Shown one piece after another: positions 37,701 through 46,015 of a stretch of 63,990 nucleotides of DNA. The notes beneath the pieces are model-generated. The model was not told where the DNA came from and ran no database searches. It saw nothing but the letters and a program-made list of their open reading frames with translations. Source of the DNA: Vibrio marisflavi CECT 7928 (GTDB lineage: Bacteria > Pseudomonadota > Gammaproteobacteria > Enterobacterales > Vibrionaceae); NCBI RefSeq assembly GCF_921294215.1, contig NZ_CAKLDM010000005.1:1-63990 (forward strand). Reading direction: 5' to 3'. The translations under genes were made by a program, and so were the position numbers. Numbering within the stretch: position 1 is the stretch's first letter; each line of letters starts with the position of its first letter.

Positions 37701-39755
37701 GATGGTAGTAATGCAGGTGGTGGTAATACCAACAGTGGCAATACAGAAGACATTGATCATACTCAGGCCATCGTATCTTTAAACTCTGATGGTTTCGAAA
37801 ATTTATTATTGCAGCCTGAGTTATGTGATGAAGCGAGTGATCCATGTCCTAGCGGAGCATATTTTATTAAAAGCGGTAATGGCCAAGAGTTGTACAAGCT
37901 TGGGACAACGATGGGCGGTAGCCAACTTTGGGGAGATATGGGAAAAACCGGTCAATGGAGTCATAACCGATATGCGATCCTAATTGGAGAAGGTAACTAT
38001 GAAATGCCAGATCCATTTAGATTGAATTATTACATGGAAGTAACGGGAGTGAGTGAATTTGATGCGCTAAATAAAGATCAAAAAGTCAAGGTCATGCCTG
38101 GTATCAATGCTCTAAATAGCTCTGGTAATACAGCTCCCGGTGCACTCAATAACTTTTGGCGGAGTTTAGCGAACCTTAATGTTGACTCTACAGCGCTACT
38201 GACTCCGATAAATCCAGATAAACCTAATGATAGAAATCCAGCTGGAGTATTACGCTTCGGTGTTTCACAGGCATCAGGGATAAGAAATGTCTATTTCAGT
38301 GGTAAAGATTTATTAATGTGTGATTGGAACACAATTAATTGGGCTTGTGGCCAAGCGAGTGGTGGATTTATCGCGAATTCTTATATTGATGGTGAGATGA
38401 ATCTTGGTTCACAGCAACAATTCTATATTGGTAATACTTATGCGAAGATGTTTAAGGGTTCGGTATGGAATTATGTTCTTCATAATGCAAAATCGGGTGA
38501 TGGTATAACAAAGCATCCATATCCTTTTACTGATGTTAATGATGGTCACAAAGTTCTGACTAAACCAAGATTGATTGTTAACTCTAATCAGTTATGGGAA
38601 ATAGACGATGGAAACCCGAGCCATAACAACATTGATATAAATGACTTTGTTGTATTAAGTGCTGGTAATTCATCGGATGTTCTTACCGCTGACGTTGATA
38701 AGATCCAAGATGCTTTGAACTCTGGTAAAAAAGGGTTGCTTATCTTGCCTGGGGTCTATGACTTTACGAAGCGACTACATGTTAAGGAAAATCAGATAGT
38801 TCTTGGTATCGGCATGCCTTCTTTAATTTGCGATGCCATTGAGGGGTGTTTACTCACAGATGACCAATCTATTCGAGTTGCCGGCATAACATTAGAGCCT
38901 GGAATTATTGCGGATAAATCAGCAAAGAACTCTCTTTTAACCGTTGGTGACTACAAACAAGATCATCCTTCAATTCAAGACAAAAGAGACGCTGTTATTC
39001 TACAGGACGTGTATTGTCGGGTTGCAAGAACGCGTGACGTGTCTAAGTTGAGCGAAAATCACTCACCTAGTGCCTACAGTTGTATCACCGTAAACGCGAA
39101 TGATGTGATTGGTGAAAACTTATGGTTATGGCGCGCTGATCATGATGCTCAAAGTGGTCATGATAAATACTCTTATAACAACCAAGTAGACTGGGATACA
39201 GATGAAGCCCAATATGGCTTGATTGTTAATGGTGATGATGTCGTTATGAATGGTTTAGCTGTTGAGCACTTCAAAAATTACCAAACTATTTGGAATGGTA
39301 AAAATGGTGTGATCAACTTTTATCAATCTGAAATGCCATACACTTTACCGGAAGACGATTCTGCGAATACGCCTAAAGTTGATTGTGTAGCATCTGATGG
39401 TCAAGTAGAGCAAGAGATAAAATCATATGCAGTGTGTCCTTCGTTGTATGTAGCCAAAACAGCGACCGGCTTTGTCGGAAATGGGATTGGTGTTTACTCA
39501 TATCTGCCTAAAGAATATAACCATGGACGCATGCAACAAACAATCGTCGCAGAGACTGCGATATATATTGCAGCGAATCCAGAAGATGTTTCTATTAAAA
39601 ATTCAGTTAATCGCTGGTTAAATGGAGGCAAAAACAGTGGTATTAGTTACAACATCTTGGATGCGGCTGGTAATAAATACGGTAGGAGAATTTATGGGCC
39701 GGATTCAGCCAAAACAGATGATGTTGCGAATTCCGTTGTAGCGCAATACCCGTAA
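34719..39755 (+). CDS. secreted multidomain beta-1,3-glucanase (GH64-CBM56-GH16-GH55-like)
   Basis: 1678 residues with a signal peptide ending near FALPTFAQ (an ATG at 34737 is an alternative start). Residues about 31-498 resemble GH64: GRIYISVGNPLDLPV and DLNNP-like and VDFISIPYTI segments. Residues 521-608 fit a CBM56 glucan-binding module. Residues 641-948 are a GH16 domain with the catalytic E773-V-D775-I-L-E778 motif and RWPAIWMMP. A Gly/Asn/Thr/Ser repeat linker (957-1011) leads to a C-terminal part (1015-1678) like the beta-helix half of GH55 exo-glucanases. It would degrade laminarin or fungal glucan outside the cell. A strong terminator follows. Confidence 0.75.
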   Translation: MKKRIYMINKISINGLLLPSALFFALPTFAQSNIENCSGGMEVKFDLSKVNNDSVNYANTYLTVVGKKQGVDTSAFVKFSAPTKEGELVELSKQSNGKNYALLLNKFVSTSNNVAQICVPPLISGRIYISVGNPLDLPVVKDGDGHYRVQGPDVNNPSTTTNGTVFDKVEFTYTTGGQTVINPTGVDFISIPYTITQEKDVYGRDGSIDSIIDNMKFLVCEAHGYTIESPNCDAAWNKSEWSTLAHYEDINGKVVSENTENAHLVRVDAPGRFGSTFNKYFNPYIEKLIKYYSVESGKSIKMDLSEINKGIWVGQFQDKQLKFYQNGDKATSPIIFNFDGDFSNSIFLADQGPFTKDTPEKATISRNLSSAIVAGLLMRKDGNSGIDTLFDKQGNTYLANKVQLEKLIPFYFNNGDNTLDYNPNICGQSGGEPCVNIYQQAVHGLVKDNYYIKPDKVYLHSYAFAYDDFLGMDGTNTKTDSYPATITLGNLQHRVFPHTDSDVPTIPDASTTPDKPVNGETNPIKVAQDGSELTISIKANYWANLHYTINGSNQQNVPMVKDNSGSVSYAVKNLTPGTEIEYWVTYLMDSGKGAKNSQHSTYIVKKTSSGNTGSSEEQNSGGGTEKDEPQQDSGNTNNSSSSLCGYLSKNKYGSCFETQSLLSSKAAFEANFYKRDGTHGNNEQQWYKPDHVIWNENNKSVTLKAEVKSTNGKPYTSGEIRTKGRFTITKDTKGHDISRGGVEVKAKVPYGKGRWPAIWMMPQGDMPWPSGMEVDILEFMQPPYAVTGTVHYGLKQQDGVVTWNYNNNIDIAADNAPAKEIDNGWHKYGFEWNVTSSGTIYLTWYFDGHPFHQLEMGKSAAGKYYSVMRNPSVKNTETNLTCSKWTNRCPDKYQSLSETAYRSFLAAYESGYYLRINMAVGGDGVEPKPDTNKFPVTEMQIASISRYVIQDSQQENNDTGDSNTDGSNTGGGNTDGSNTGGGNTDGSNAGGSNTDGSNAGGGNTNSGNTEDIDHTQAIVSLNSDGFENLLLQPELCDEASDPCPSGAYFIKSGNGQELYKLGTTMGGSQLWGDMGKTGQWSHNRYAILIGEGNYEMPDPFRLNYYMEVTGVSEFDALNKDQKVKVMPGINALNSSGNTAPGALNNFWRSLANLNVDSTALLTPINPDKPNDRNPAGVLRFGVSQASGIRNVYFSGKDLLMCDWNTINWACGQASGGFIANSYIDGEMNLGSQQQFYIGNTYAKMFKGSVWNYVLHNAKSGDGITKHPYPFTDVNDGHKVLTKPRLIVNSNQLWEIDDGNPSHNNIDINDFVVLSAGNSSDVLTADVDKIQDALNSGKKGLLILPGVYDFTKRLHVKENQIVLGIGMPSLICDAIEGCLLTDDQSIRVAGITLEPGIIADKSAKNSLLTVGDYKQDHPSIQDKRDAVILQDVYCRVARTRDVSKLSENHSPSAYSCITVNANDVIGENLWLWRADHDAQSGHDKYSYNNQVDWDTDEAQYGLIVNGDDVVMNGLAVEHFKNYQTIWNGKNGVINFYQSEMPYTLPEDDSANTPKVDCVASDGQVEQEIKSYAVCPSLYVAKTATGFVGNGIGVYSYLPKEYNHGRMQQTIVAETAIYIAANPEDVSIKNSVNRWLNGGKNSGISYNILDAAGNKYGRRIYGPDSAKTDDVANSVVAQYP
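37596..37740 (+). repeat. tandem repeat encoding the glucanase linker
   Basis: About five copies of a 30-base unit (GATGGTAGCAATACCGGTGG core) encode NTDGSNTGGG-type decapeptides between the GH16 and the C-terminal modules. Copy number is likely variable by slippage or recombination. Confidence 0.85.
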
Positions 39756-39791
39756 ATCTATAGTCAAAATAACGTTACTATGTATCGACTA

Positions 39792-39827
39792 AAAGCCGAG
39801 TACACGAGTACTCGGCTTTAATTTTTG
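39792..39827 (+). terminator. Rho-independent terminator of the glucanase gene
   Basis: AAAGCCGAGTAC (39792-39803) and GTACTCGGCTTT (39808-39819) form a perfect 12-bp stem with a 4-base loop, followed by AATTTTT. Confidence 0.85.
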
Positions 39828-40062
39828 GCATGGTTCAAATCAAGTGAACACTTTGGAGTGTAGTCGAAGTGCTTCCCCTAGAGCATCTATTTTTGCAACA
39901 GAACCAAGTGATGTCATTGGTAGGATTTAACGGCTTGAGTTATAGTAATAAGTTCCCCCGCAGTAGGTTGGGCGAGGGTGTTCATCTGCTCTAGCTTTTA
40001 TTAACTCAATCAAAATCCATATAGACTGCCACTAGTGGATGACGAGTTGACAATCCACAGCC

Positions 40063-40641
40063 TTAGTGGTGAATACTCGATTGCCACTGCAACTGTTTAA
40101 CTTCTGTTATTTTCCCATTAATTGCTGACTTAGTTTGTTTGTAGAATGACCAACTATTTCTCTCTCGAACCCCAACCACAAGTATTAATTTGTGTTCACA
40201 CATTCTAGCAACATTTGAAGGAACAACTATAAACTCACAACCTTCTGTGTTACCGGTGCTTTGCCGAATCAGATGTGACAACTGTTCCAGCATATAGGCT
40301 TCTTTGACCTGACTTTTTAGTAATACAACAGCACCACCATATGAGTCATTTAGAGTGTACATCAACCGTTTTGATGCGGTGTATAAAGAGATATTGGGAC
40401 CGCGAACCATATCTGAAATATCACCAGCAGCTGGCATTAGGTGAATCATGGATACACGATTATCAGGCCATTTGATGATGACAACCGTACAACCAGTTTG
40501 TGAATCGGTAAGCCATATATTTGGTCCTTGGTCGCTTTCAATTTTTCTAAGTGCGATAGTACGATTAAAATTGGCCAATTCCATTTGCGGGGTGGCAATT
40601 ACTTGTAACTTTGTATATTTAGTTTTTGCGTTATTTCCCAC
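40063..40641 (-). CDS. unknown protein with deamidase-like Cys-His motif
   Basis: 192 residues from a GTG at 40641; the start is uncertain, an ATG at residue 20 being possible. No family recognised with certainty. The segment TGCTVVIIKWPDNRVSMIHLMP has C51 and H67 in the arrangement seen in CNF1/CheD-type glutamine deamidases. No signal peptide or membrane segment. The gene at 22858-23409 shows a similar motif. A toxin-like effector is one possibility; unproven. Confidence 0.45.
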   Translation of the reverse strand: MGNNAKTKYTKLQVIATPQMELANFNRTIALRKIESDQGPNIWLTDSQTGCTVVIIKWPDNRVSMIHLMPAAGDISDMVRGPNISLYTASKRLMYTLNDSYGGAVVLLKSQVKEAYMLEQLSHLIRQSTGNTEGCEFIVVPSNVARMCEHKLILVVGVRERNSWSFYKQTKSAINGKITEVKQLQWQSSIHH

Positions 40642-40800
40642 ACTATTTTTTTTCTCATCGCTGAAAGATAGTGTCCAAAATTGAGTTACAACAGACAGGT
40701 TTTTTACTGTTTAGTGTGTAACTTTATTCCTCTTCTACAACTACCCTGTTTTATAGAGTGTTTAAGGAGTTAACTGAGTTAAAGTTAACTCCTTGAGCCC

Positions 40801-41577
40801 TTAATTGCAGCCAAGTTCGCTAGAAAGCCCTCCAACAGAGCCTTTAACCTCAAAGTTATCGTTGGACGGTAGCAATGGCATAAAACTTATCCCACTTCTG
40901 GACTCCACTTCATCAACCGTCACTTCACTTAAGCAATAGTTGTAGCTGCGCTCTGCGTCTTGATACATGATGAACGCTGAAGCGTACACACGGTCTTCTC
41001 TATTTTCTGCAACCACTTTGAAATAGCCACTTGGGATCGTATGTTCTTTATCCGTTGCAGGAAGGGTAGCGAAATAGTTCTCGTAAAGTGGCCCCGTCAC
41101 AACGTAAACGTCATGTCCAGTTGCCACAAAGCTACGGACTGCATTTTCCAATTTTGCCCATGGTCCTTGGTTCAAGTTTGATGACTGTGGTGTGATATTG
41201 GAAAGGTAGTTCGTCATTGCCCAATCATCAGTATTACTGAACGAAGCCAGTGGCACTTGGTGTCCACGATCAGTATGGATTGTTGCGTAGGCATCTTTGT
41301 AGTCATCTGGCTCTAACGTATTTGCTGCATCTAAATCTGGGTCTGTTTTCCAGTAGCGACTTCTCGATGGCCCACTAATCGTATCAGGAGTGATATGGTA
41401 GGCAATCCAGTCTGCAAACTTCGTCTGGGCATTATTTTGTAGAGTATAAATAGAGCGGGTGATGGTTTTACCATTTTGAGTGCTCACTGGACAATCCAAT
41501 AAACAGTTTTCTGCCTGACTGACAGTTGAAAAAGCAAGTCCACTAATGGCGACAAGACCAAGTATTTTAATCTTCAT
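40801..41577 (-). CDS. secreted DNA/RNA non-specific endonuclease
   Basis: 258 residues with a signal peptide (cut near VSQA). The NUC family core is present: D103-R104-G105-H106 with the general-base histidine, MTNYLSNITPQSSNLNQGPW with the metal-binding Asn, and E144. Cysteines near both ends may form disulfides. It degrades extracellular nucleic acid. Confidence 0.85.
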   Translation of the reverse strand: MKIKILGLVAISGLAFSTVSQAENCLLDCPVSTQNGKTITRSIYTLQNNAQTKFADWIAYHITPDTISGPSRSRYWKTDPDLDAANTLEPDDYKDAYATIHTDRGHQVPLASFSNTDDWAMTNYLSNITPQSSNLNQGPWAKLENAVRSFVATGHDVYVVTGPLYENYFATLPATDKEHTIPSGYFKVVAENREDRVYASAFIMYQDAERSYNYCLSEVTVDEVESRSGISFMPLLPSNDNFEVKGSVGGLSSELGCN

Positions 41578-42020
41578 GGTTCATTCCTTGTAACAAAATC
41601 ATCAAAAATTATTGTAGAGACAACAAATAGATAGCGATGGTGAATGATCGGTTTTTGGCCGTCAAATATTCCGGCTCATTTGTGATGATTCAATATGAAA
41701 TTTGCAGGAGGGGGCATAAAACAAGAAATCTTCATTGAGGTTTATCGATTATGATATCAATGTGCAGAATTAAACAATATTGCGATAGAAACACCGCTTG
41801 CTGAAAATTGAATGGAACCAATGTTGAGCGATTAACCCAAAAACCTGTAAGAGATCTCTTACAAATGGGTAAGTATTTCAATGTTATTTGTGTATGTTAA
41901 ACAAGCTATACACCTATAAGGCACTGTTAGTTAAGTACATTTAAGAAATGTGACGTGTATTTTAAATCTTAATTTCAGTTTTCGTATTGTTCAGAATTTC
42001 AAAATCCGTAATCTTAAAGG
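41578..42020. other. upstream region of the CsrB-type RNA
   Basis: 443 bases without an ORF. They hold the VarA/GacA site at 41846-41863 and a promoter with TTGTTC at 41987-41992 and TAATCT at 42009-42014 (16-base spacer). Confidence 0.6.
41846..41863. promoter_or_regulatory. GacA/VarA/UvrY binding site
   Basis: TGTAAGAGATCTCTTACA is a perfect 18-base palindrome matching the known TGTAAG-N6-CTTACA site of the GacA-type response regulator. Its centre lies about 167 bases before the predicted RNA start, the usual distance for Gac-controlled small RNAs. Confidence 0.85.
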
Positions 42021-42346
42021 TGTCGGCAGGACGCAGACATGGATGGACATGTGCTGGATGCACCTCACTAGGATGGTGAAATAGCAAAGGCAAATGGACA
42101 GCTTCAAGGATTGATTGCCTATCAGGATGATAGCAAGGACACCACTTAGGGATTAAGTGAAGAGAGTTAGCAGGGAAGGCTAACGGGCAGGATTGCCAAA
42201 GGACACCGCTAGGATGGCGATGATAAGGAATGAGCTGAAGGAATCGGCCAACTATCAAGGATTAGATGCAGGGAGCATCGATTAGTAGCGGGATTGCTGC
42301 GAGTAAGAAAATACCCCTATAGCGAAAGTTATAGGGGTTTCTTTTT
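42021..42346 (+). ncRNA. csrB: CsrB-type CsrA-sequestering RNA
   Basis: The roughly 326-base transcript contains about 19 GGA motifs, most as AGGA, GGGA or TGGA in hairpin loops (for example CACTAGGATGGTG, GCTATCAGGATGATAGC-like repeats). It ends in a strong terminator (ACCCCTATA with TTATAGGGGT, then TTCTTTTT, 42313-42346). The 5' end GTCGGCAGGAC is similar to other CsrB RNAs. Such RNAs bind many CsrA dimers and relieve repression. Three CsrB-like RNAs are normally chromosomal in Vibrio, so a plasmid copy is unusual. A minus-strand frame across it is a shadow. Confidence 0.85.
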
Positions 42347-42426
42347 CCAAGAAATTAAAAACTTTACTTGCTAGCCTAGTTCAAGTATTGCCTTGTAAAC
42401 ACAGTACAAACAACTCTATCATCAAA

Positions 42427-43734
42427 CTATCCTATATGAGTTAGATTATCCATATACTTTTGGAGAACCATTGGTATTGCAATGCGTCCGTTAGCTTCCT
42501 GATAGTTTTCAAGAATAGCCACTAAAGTTCGACCTACAGCAAGCCCAGAACCATTGAGTGTGTGCAACAACTCAGACTTTCTACTTCCTTTGCGTAGAAA
42601 GCGGGCATTCATTCGTCTAGACTGGAAGTCTCCCATATTAGAGCATGATGAAATTTCTCGATAAGTTTTCTGAGATGGGATCCAAACCTCTAAGTCATAG
42701 GTTTTCATAGAAGCAAAACCGAGATCGCCAGTACACAAAACAACTTTCCTGTATGGAAGTTCAAGTAATTGAAGCACTTTTTCAGCATGTTCAGTCAATT
42801 CTTCTAGCACTTTTTGCGATTCTTCCGGCTTGGTGACTTGAACCAACTCTACTTTGTCAAATTGATGCATTCGGATCAATCCACGTGTATCACGGCCATA
42901 TGATCCTGCTTCAGAACGAAAACAAGGTGTATGTGCGGTCATTTTTATGGGTAGGCACTCCTCATCCACAACCAAATCTCGAACCATATTGGTCAATGGG
43001 ACTTCGGATGTTGGAATCAGTGAAAGGCCTCGTTCTTCTCCATCATCACGCTTTTTTCCTAGAGGCTCTGTGTGAAATAATTCGCCTCTAAACTTGGGTA
43101 ATTGCCCTGTGCCAATTAAGCTTGTTGAATTGACTAAATAAGGGACATACATTTCTGTATATTTATGCTCTTTAGTATGTAGGTCCAACATAAAGTGCGC
43201 TATAGCGCGATGAAGTCGAGCGAATTGACCTTTTATGACAATGAAACGGGAGCCACTTATTTTTGTCGCACTCACAAAATCTAACCCATCTCCCATTTCA
43301 CCTAATTCAACATGGTCTCTCAAATCAAATGAATAATTCTTAGGCTCTCCCCAATGTGAAATCACTACGTTTTCAGTTTCATCTTTTCCCTGCGGAACTG
43401 AGTCATCTGGTAGGTTGGGGACAGTTAAACAAATAGCTTCGAATTGCTCTTTTATTTCTGATAGCGATTTCAGCTTATTCTCAAGTTTATTACTATAGCT
43501 GCTCACTTGCCTTTTGATCTCTTCGACTCCCTCTTGGTCTCCATTTTGAATTCTCTCCCCAATTATCTTAGATATTTTGTTGCGCTTAGATTGTAGTGTC
43601 TCTACTTCTACTTGAAGTAGCTTGCGCGCTTCTTCTAAGTCCTTGATTTCCTCTGCATTTAAAGTGTAACCACGCTTTAACAATTGCGAACATGTTTCAT
43701 TAAGTTCACTTCTTAATAGCTTAACATCAATCAT
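42427..43734 (-). CDS. serS: seryl-tRNA synthetase, plasmid copy
   Basis: 435 residues, normal SerRS length. The N-terminal coiled-coil arm that grips the long variable arm of tRNA-Ser is present (about residues 25-105). Catalytic signatures are intact: TSEVPLTN for serine recognition, motif 2 [20 protein letters not shown] and motif 3 [18 protein letters not shown]. It charges tRNA-Ser with serine. Next to it are two odd tRNA-Ser-like genes and a serine-type transporter. Many residues of the arm and of the linker differ from what is usual in housekeeping enzymes. It could be a dedicated enzyme, or a resistance copy against a SerRS inhibitor. Confidence 0.9.
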   Translation of the reverse strand: MIDVKLLRSELNETCSQLLKRGYTLNAEEIKDLEEARKLLQVEVETLQSKRNKISKIIGERIQNGDQEGVEEIKRQVSSYSNKLENKLKSLSEIKEQFEAICLTVPNLPDDSVPQGKDETENVVISHWGEPKNYSFDLRDHVELGEMGDGLDFVSATKISGSRFIVIKGQFARLHRAIAHFMLDLHTKEHKYTEMYVPYLVNSTSLIGTGQLPKFRGELFHTEPLGKKRDDGEERGLSLIPTSEVPLTNMVRDLVVDEECLPIKMTAHTPCFRSEAGSYGRDTRGLIRMHQFDKVELVQVTKPEESQKVLEELTEHAEKVLQLLELPYRKVVLCTGDLGFASMKTYDLEVWIPSQKTYREISSCSNMGDFQSRRMNARFLRKGSRKSELLHTLNGSGLAVGRTLVAILENYQEANGRIAIPMVLQKYMDNLTHIG

Positions 43735-44043
43735 TTCAACACCTAGCTCACGTTATTTAATATTATTTTAAAAAGTTTTTTTAATTACCCATGCAATATG
43801 TTTAATGAAATGTTAATATATACACACAAAATTAACCATGTTGATAAATAATTAACCATAAATAGATGATTAGTTGATTAATTTATAAATTAAAGAATCA
43901 AACCAACACTTTTAACAGTATACTTTTTCATATTTAATATTAAGAAATATATGTGGGATTTATATAATATGTGATACAAACAATATTTAGTAAATTTATA
44001 GTTTGAATAAGTTTATTCTAATTGATATAAATCCACACATAGA
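43735..44043. other. AT-rich divergent promoter region
   Basis: 309 very AT-rich bases between serS (minus) and the first tRNA (plus), with long A/T runs and no ORF. It must carry both promoters. Candidate -10 boxes are too many to choose from. Confidence 0.4.
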
Positions 44044-44141
44044 GGAGGGGTGCCTGAGAGGTCTAAAGGGAACACCTTAAATCAAGGTGTTGAACATTTT
44101 ATACTAATGTTCCGTCGGTTCGAATCCTACTCCCTCCGCCA
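44044..44141 (+). tRNA. tRNA-Ser-like gene 1, lengthened anticodon arm
   Basis: 98 bases with encoded CCA. Acceptor stem GGAGGGG pairs with TCCCTCC, and the discriminator is G73, as in serine tRNAs. The D-arm (CCU...AGG) is serine-like. The long variable arm is a perfect 7-bp stem (GAACATT with AATGTTC). The anticodon arm is abnormal: AACACCUU and AAGGUGUU give eight pairs with a 5-base loop AAAUC, four bases longer in total than normal, so no standard anticodon can be assigned. The T-stem keeps a C-U mismatch that tRNA 2 also has. Confidence 0.7.
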
Positions 44142-44174
44142 TCTTTTAGAGATATTAAAAAATAGAGAGCTACC

Positions 44175-45092
44175 ATGTCAAAAGTATCATCTCAATTCAA
44201 GCGGTGCCACTTCAGCAATGAATTCTCAGAAATAAAAACAAAAATACATCCAGAGTATATTTTCTCTTGTTTAAAAGGAATTAATGATGGGTGTAACCCA
44301 TTTATTATTTATAGAACTATAAATGGAGGCATAGAAGAAATACATCATTCTGACTCATTTGATGACTCTAGCTTAAATAAACTTGTTGAGCTAATTTTAA
44401 GTGAATCTGTAATAACAGATAAACTGCTGGTCGCGGGCGCTCACACAGTAGTCGACTTAAGTAACCGGTTGGATATTGGAGAAGAACCTATAGTATCCCT
44501 TGAGTTTAGCTTAAAATTGATTGAGGCATTGAGGTCAAAAGCCAATATTAATGCAGACTTTATGATTCCACTTAATGACTTTTTCATGGAGCATGATCCA
44601 ACTACAACATCGGGCAGTGCAGACAATAGATATAGGCAAGAAGCTGTTGTGGATTATATCTTACCCACAAAAGCAGAAGATCTAGTCATCAAACACTTGA
44701 AAGAAACAGGTGTAGAAATCAAACCATTCTACTGTAGTGAAAAGGGAATGGCTGATAGGTTTAATAGATATATCAAAAATAAAAAGAAAAACTCAGAACT
44801 ATTTACATGCTCTGATAATGGTTCGAACTGGTACATGAACGTACACGGACAAAAGATAGCAGTAACAGAGAACTACAAACCAAATTGTGTAGCTGGAAAT
44901 GCAGCAACTGAGAGGGCTACCCGATACAATATTACCCCAAATAAACAATTTGACCATTACACTTCTCGCATAGGGATTTATCCTAGGTGCTCTATGAGAA
45001 ATGTGTTGAACGGATATCTAGTAGCGTGTCAAGCATATGATAACTTTGATATGCCTGGTTACTTTGTATTTTTTGGTGGCTCCTGCGCTTGA
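44175..45092 (+). CDS. unknown 305-residue protein of the seryl-tRNA locus
   Basis: No family recognised. It starts 33 bases after tRNA 1 and is probably co-transcribed with it. Soluble, no signal peptide. Notable are the cysteine-rich end (PRCSMRN...LVACQAYDN...FFGGSC) and motifs KPFYCSEKGMADRF and NWYMNVHGQKIAVTENY. It is the only non-assigned gene of this block and so the best candidate for an enzyme using seryl-tRNA, but there is no direct evidence. Confidence 0.55.
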   Translation: MSKVSSQFKRCHFSNEFSEIKTKIHPEYIFSCLKGINDGCNPFIIYRTINGGIEEIHHSDSFDDSSLNKLVELILSESVITDKLLVAGAHTVVDLSNRLDIGEEPIVSLEFSLKLIEALRSKANINADFMIPLNDFFMEHDPTTTSGSADNRYRQEAVVDYILPTKAEDLVIKHLKETGVEIKPFYCSEKGMADRFNRYIKNKKKNSELFTCSDNGSNWYMNVHGQKIAVTENYKPNCVAGNAATERATRYNITPNKQFDHYTSRIGIYPRCSMRNVLNGYLVACQAYDNFDMPGYFVFFGGSCA

Positions 45093-45161
45093 AAATAAGC
45101 ACCGACTGTTAGCCAGATAGATTATTAAAAGTTTGTCTGGTTAATTGAAATTTTATATATT

Positions 45162-46007
45162 CTAAATTTCAACTCTGCATCCTGTAGGTATCTGTTCAAT
45201 TCTATTTCCTAAAATCCCTCTTAAGATTTTATATGCTTTACTTCCTGTGCAATGCCCTGTGTATAAAGCACCTATTGGATAATTTAGTAATTCATTTGCT
45301 AGAAAAGTAACCTCCTCCCTACTGCCTATTGTCCAACTAAAAAGTGGTAGGCCTACTAAATGAAACCCACCTATTATGGCTTTAATTCGTGTGTTTGGAA
45401 ACAAGTTCACTGTTGTATGGACCATGTTTAATACACCAGAGTGCGCACATCCAGTAAAAATAACCAATCCATCTTCCTCCCTAATTACCATCATTAATTC
45501 ATGATCGAAGGAGTCTTTATTAATATGGTTGTCCGCTTTAGAATATATGTACTTATTTCCTTCTGGTCTTTTGTATTTGTTTGAAATTTCATTAACTATA
45601 AATATATTACTATATATTTCAACAACACCTGAAGTATATCTAAACCGCCTGCTTTTGCTATGTAACAACAGAGATCTACTACTTATGTTTTTTGTTAGCT
45701 TAGAAAGCCTAAATAAGTAATCCTTACTATTGCAATCTCGAAGAAAAACCTTTGATTTTTTGTTCTTTTCAAGAAAATGACCTATTCCACTGCAGTGGTC
45801 ATGATGTCGATGAGAGACTACTGCAGCATCCACATCTTCCATTTTTATATCAAGTACATTAGCATTATGAAGAAATTTATTACTTGCACCAAGATCAAAG
45901 AGTATATTTTTCCCCATTGCACTAATATGCAGGGACAAACCACTCTCTGTAACAAGTTTCGGACAATTAGATATTTTCTTGTTATCTATAAGAACAGTAA
46001 CGATCAT
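45162..46007 (-). CDS. metallo-beta-lactamase-fold hydrolase (RFAP-synthase-like)
   Basis: 281 residues. The metal motif HxHxDH is at H66-R-H68-H69-D70-H71, with FTGCAHSGVLNM and IIGGFHLVG later, as in the group annotated as 7,8-dihydropterin-6-methyl-4-ribofuranosylaminobenzene phosphate synthase. It begins 8 bases after the transporter's stop, so the two are one operon. In this setting it may hydrolyse or rearrange a seryl-derived product; unproven. Confidence 0.75.
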   Translation of the reverse strand: MIVTVLIDNKKISNCPKLVTESGLSLHISAMGKNILFDLGASNKFLHNANVLDIKMEDVDAAVVSHRHHDHCSGIGHFLEKNKKSKVFLRDCNSKDYLFRLSKLTKNISSRSLLLHSKSRRFRYTSGVVEIYSNIFIVNEISNKYKRPEGNKYIYSKADNHINKDSFDHELMMVIREEDGLVIFTGCAHSGVLNMVHTTVNLFPNTRIKAIIGGFHLVGLPLFSWTIGSREEVTFLANELLNYPIGALYTGHCTGSKAYKILRGILGNRIEQIPTGCRVEI

Positions 46008-46015
46008 AATTACTA

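Noticed and set aside
37458..37845. Minus-strand and alternate-frame repeats inside the glucanase gene
   Set aside because: Low-complexity frames created by the tandem repeat of the linker.
41962..42258. 98-residue minus-strand frame
   Set aside because: It is antisense to the CsrB-type RNA, whose promoter, motifs and terminator explain the sequence.
44050..44235. 61-residue frame starting in tRNA 1
   Set aside because: Reads through the tRNA; the protein gene starts at 44175.
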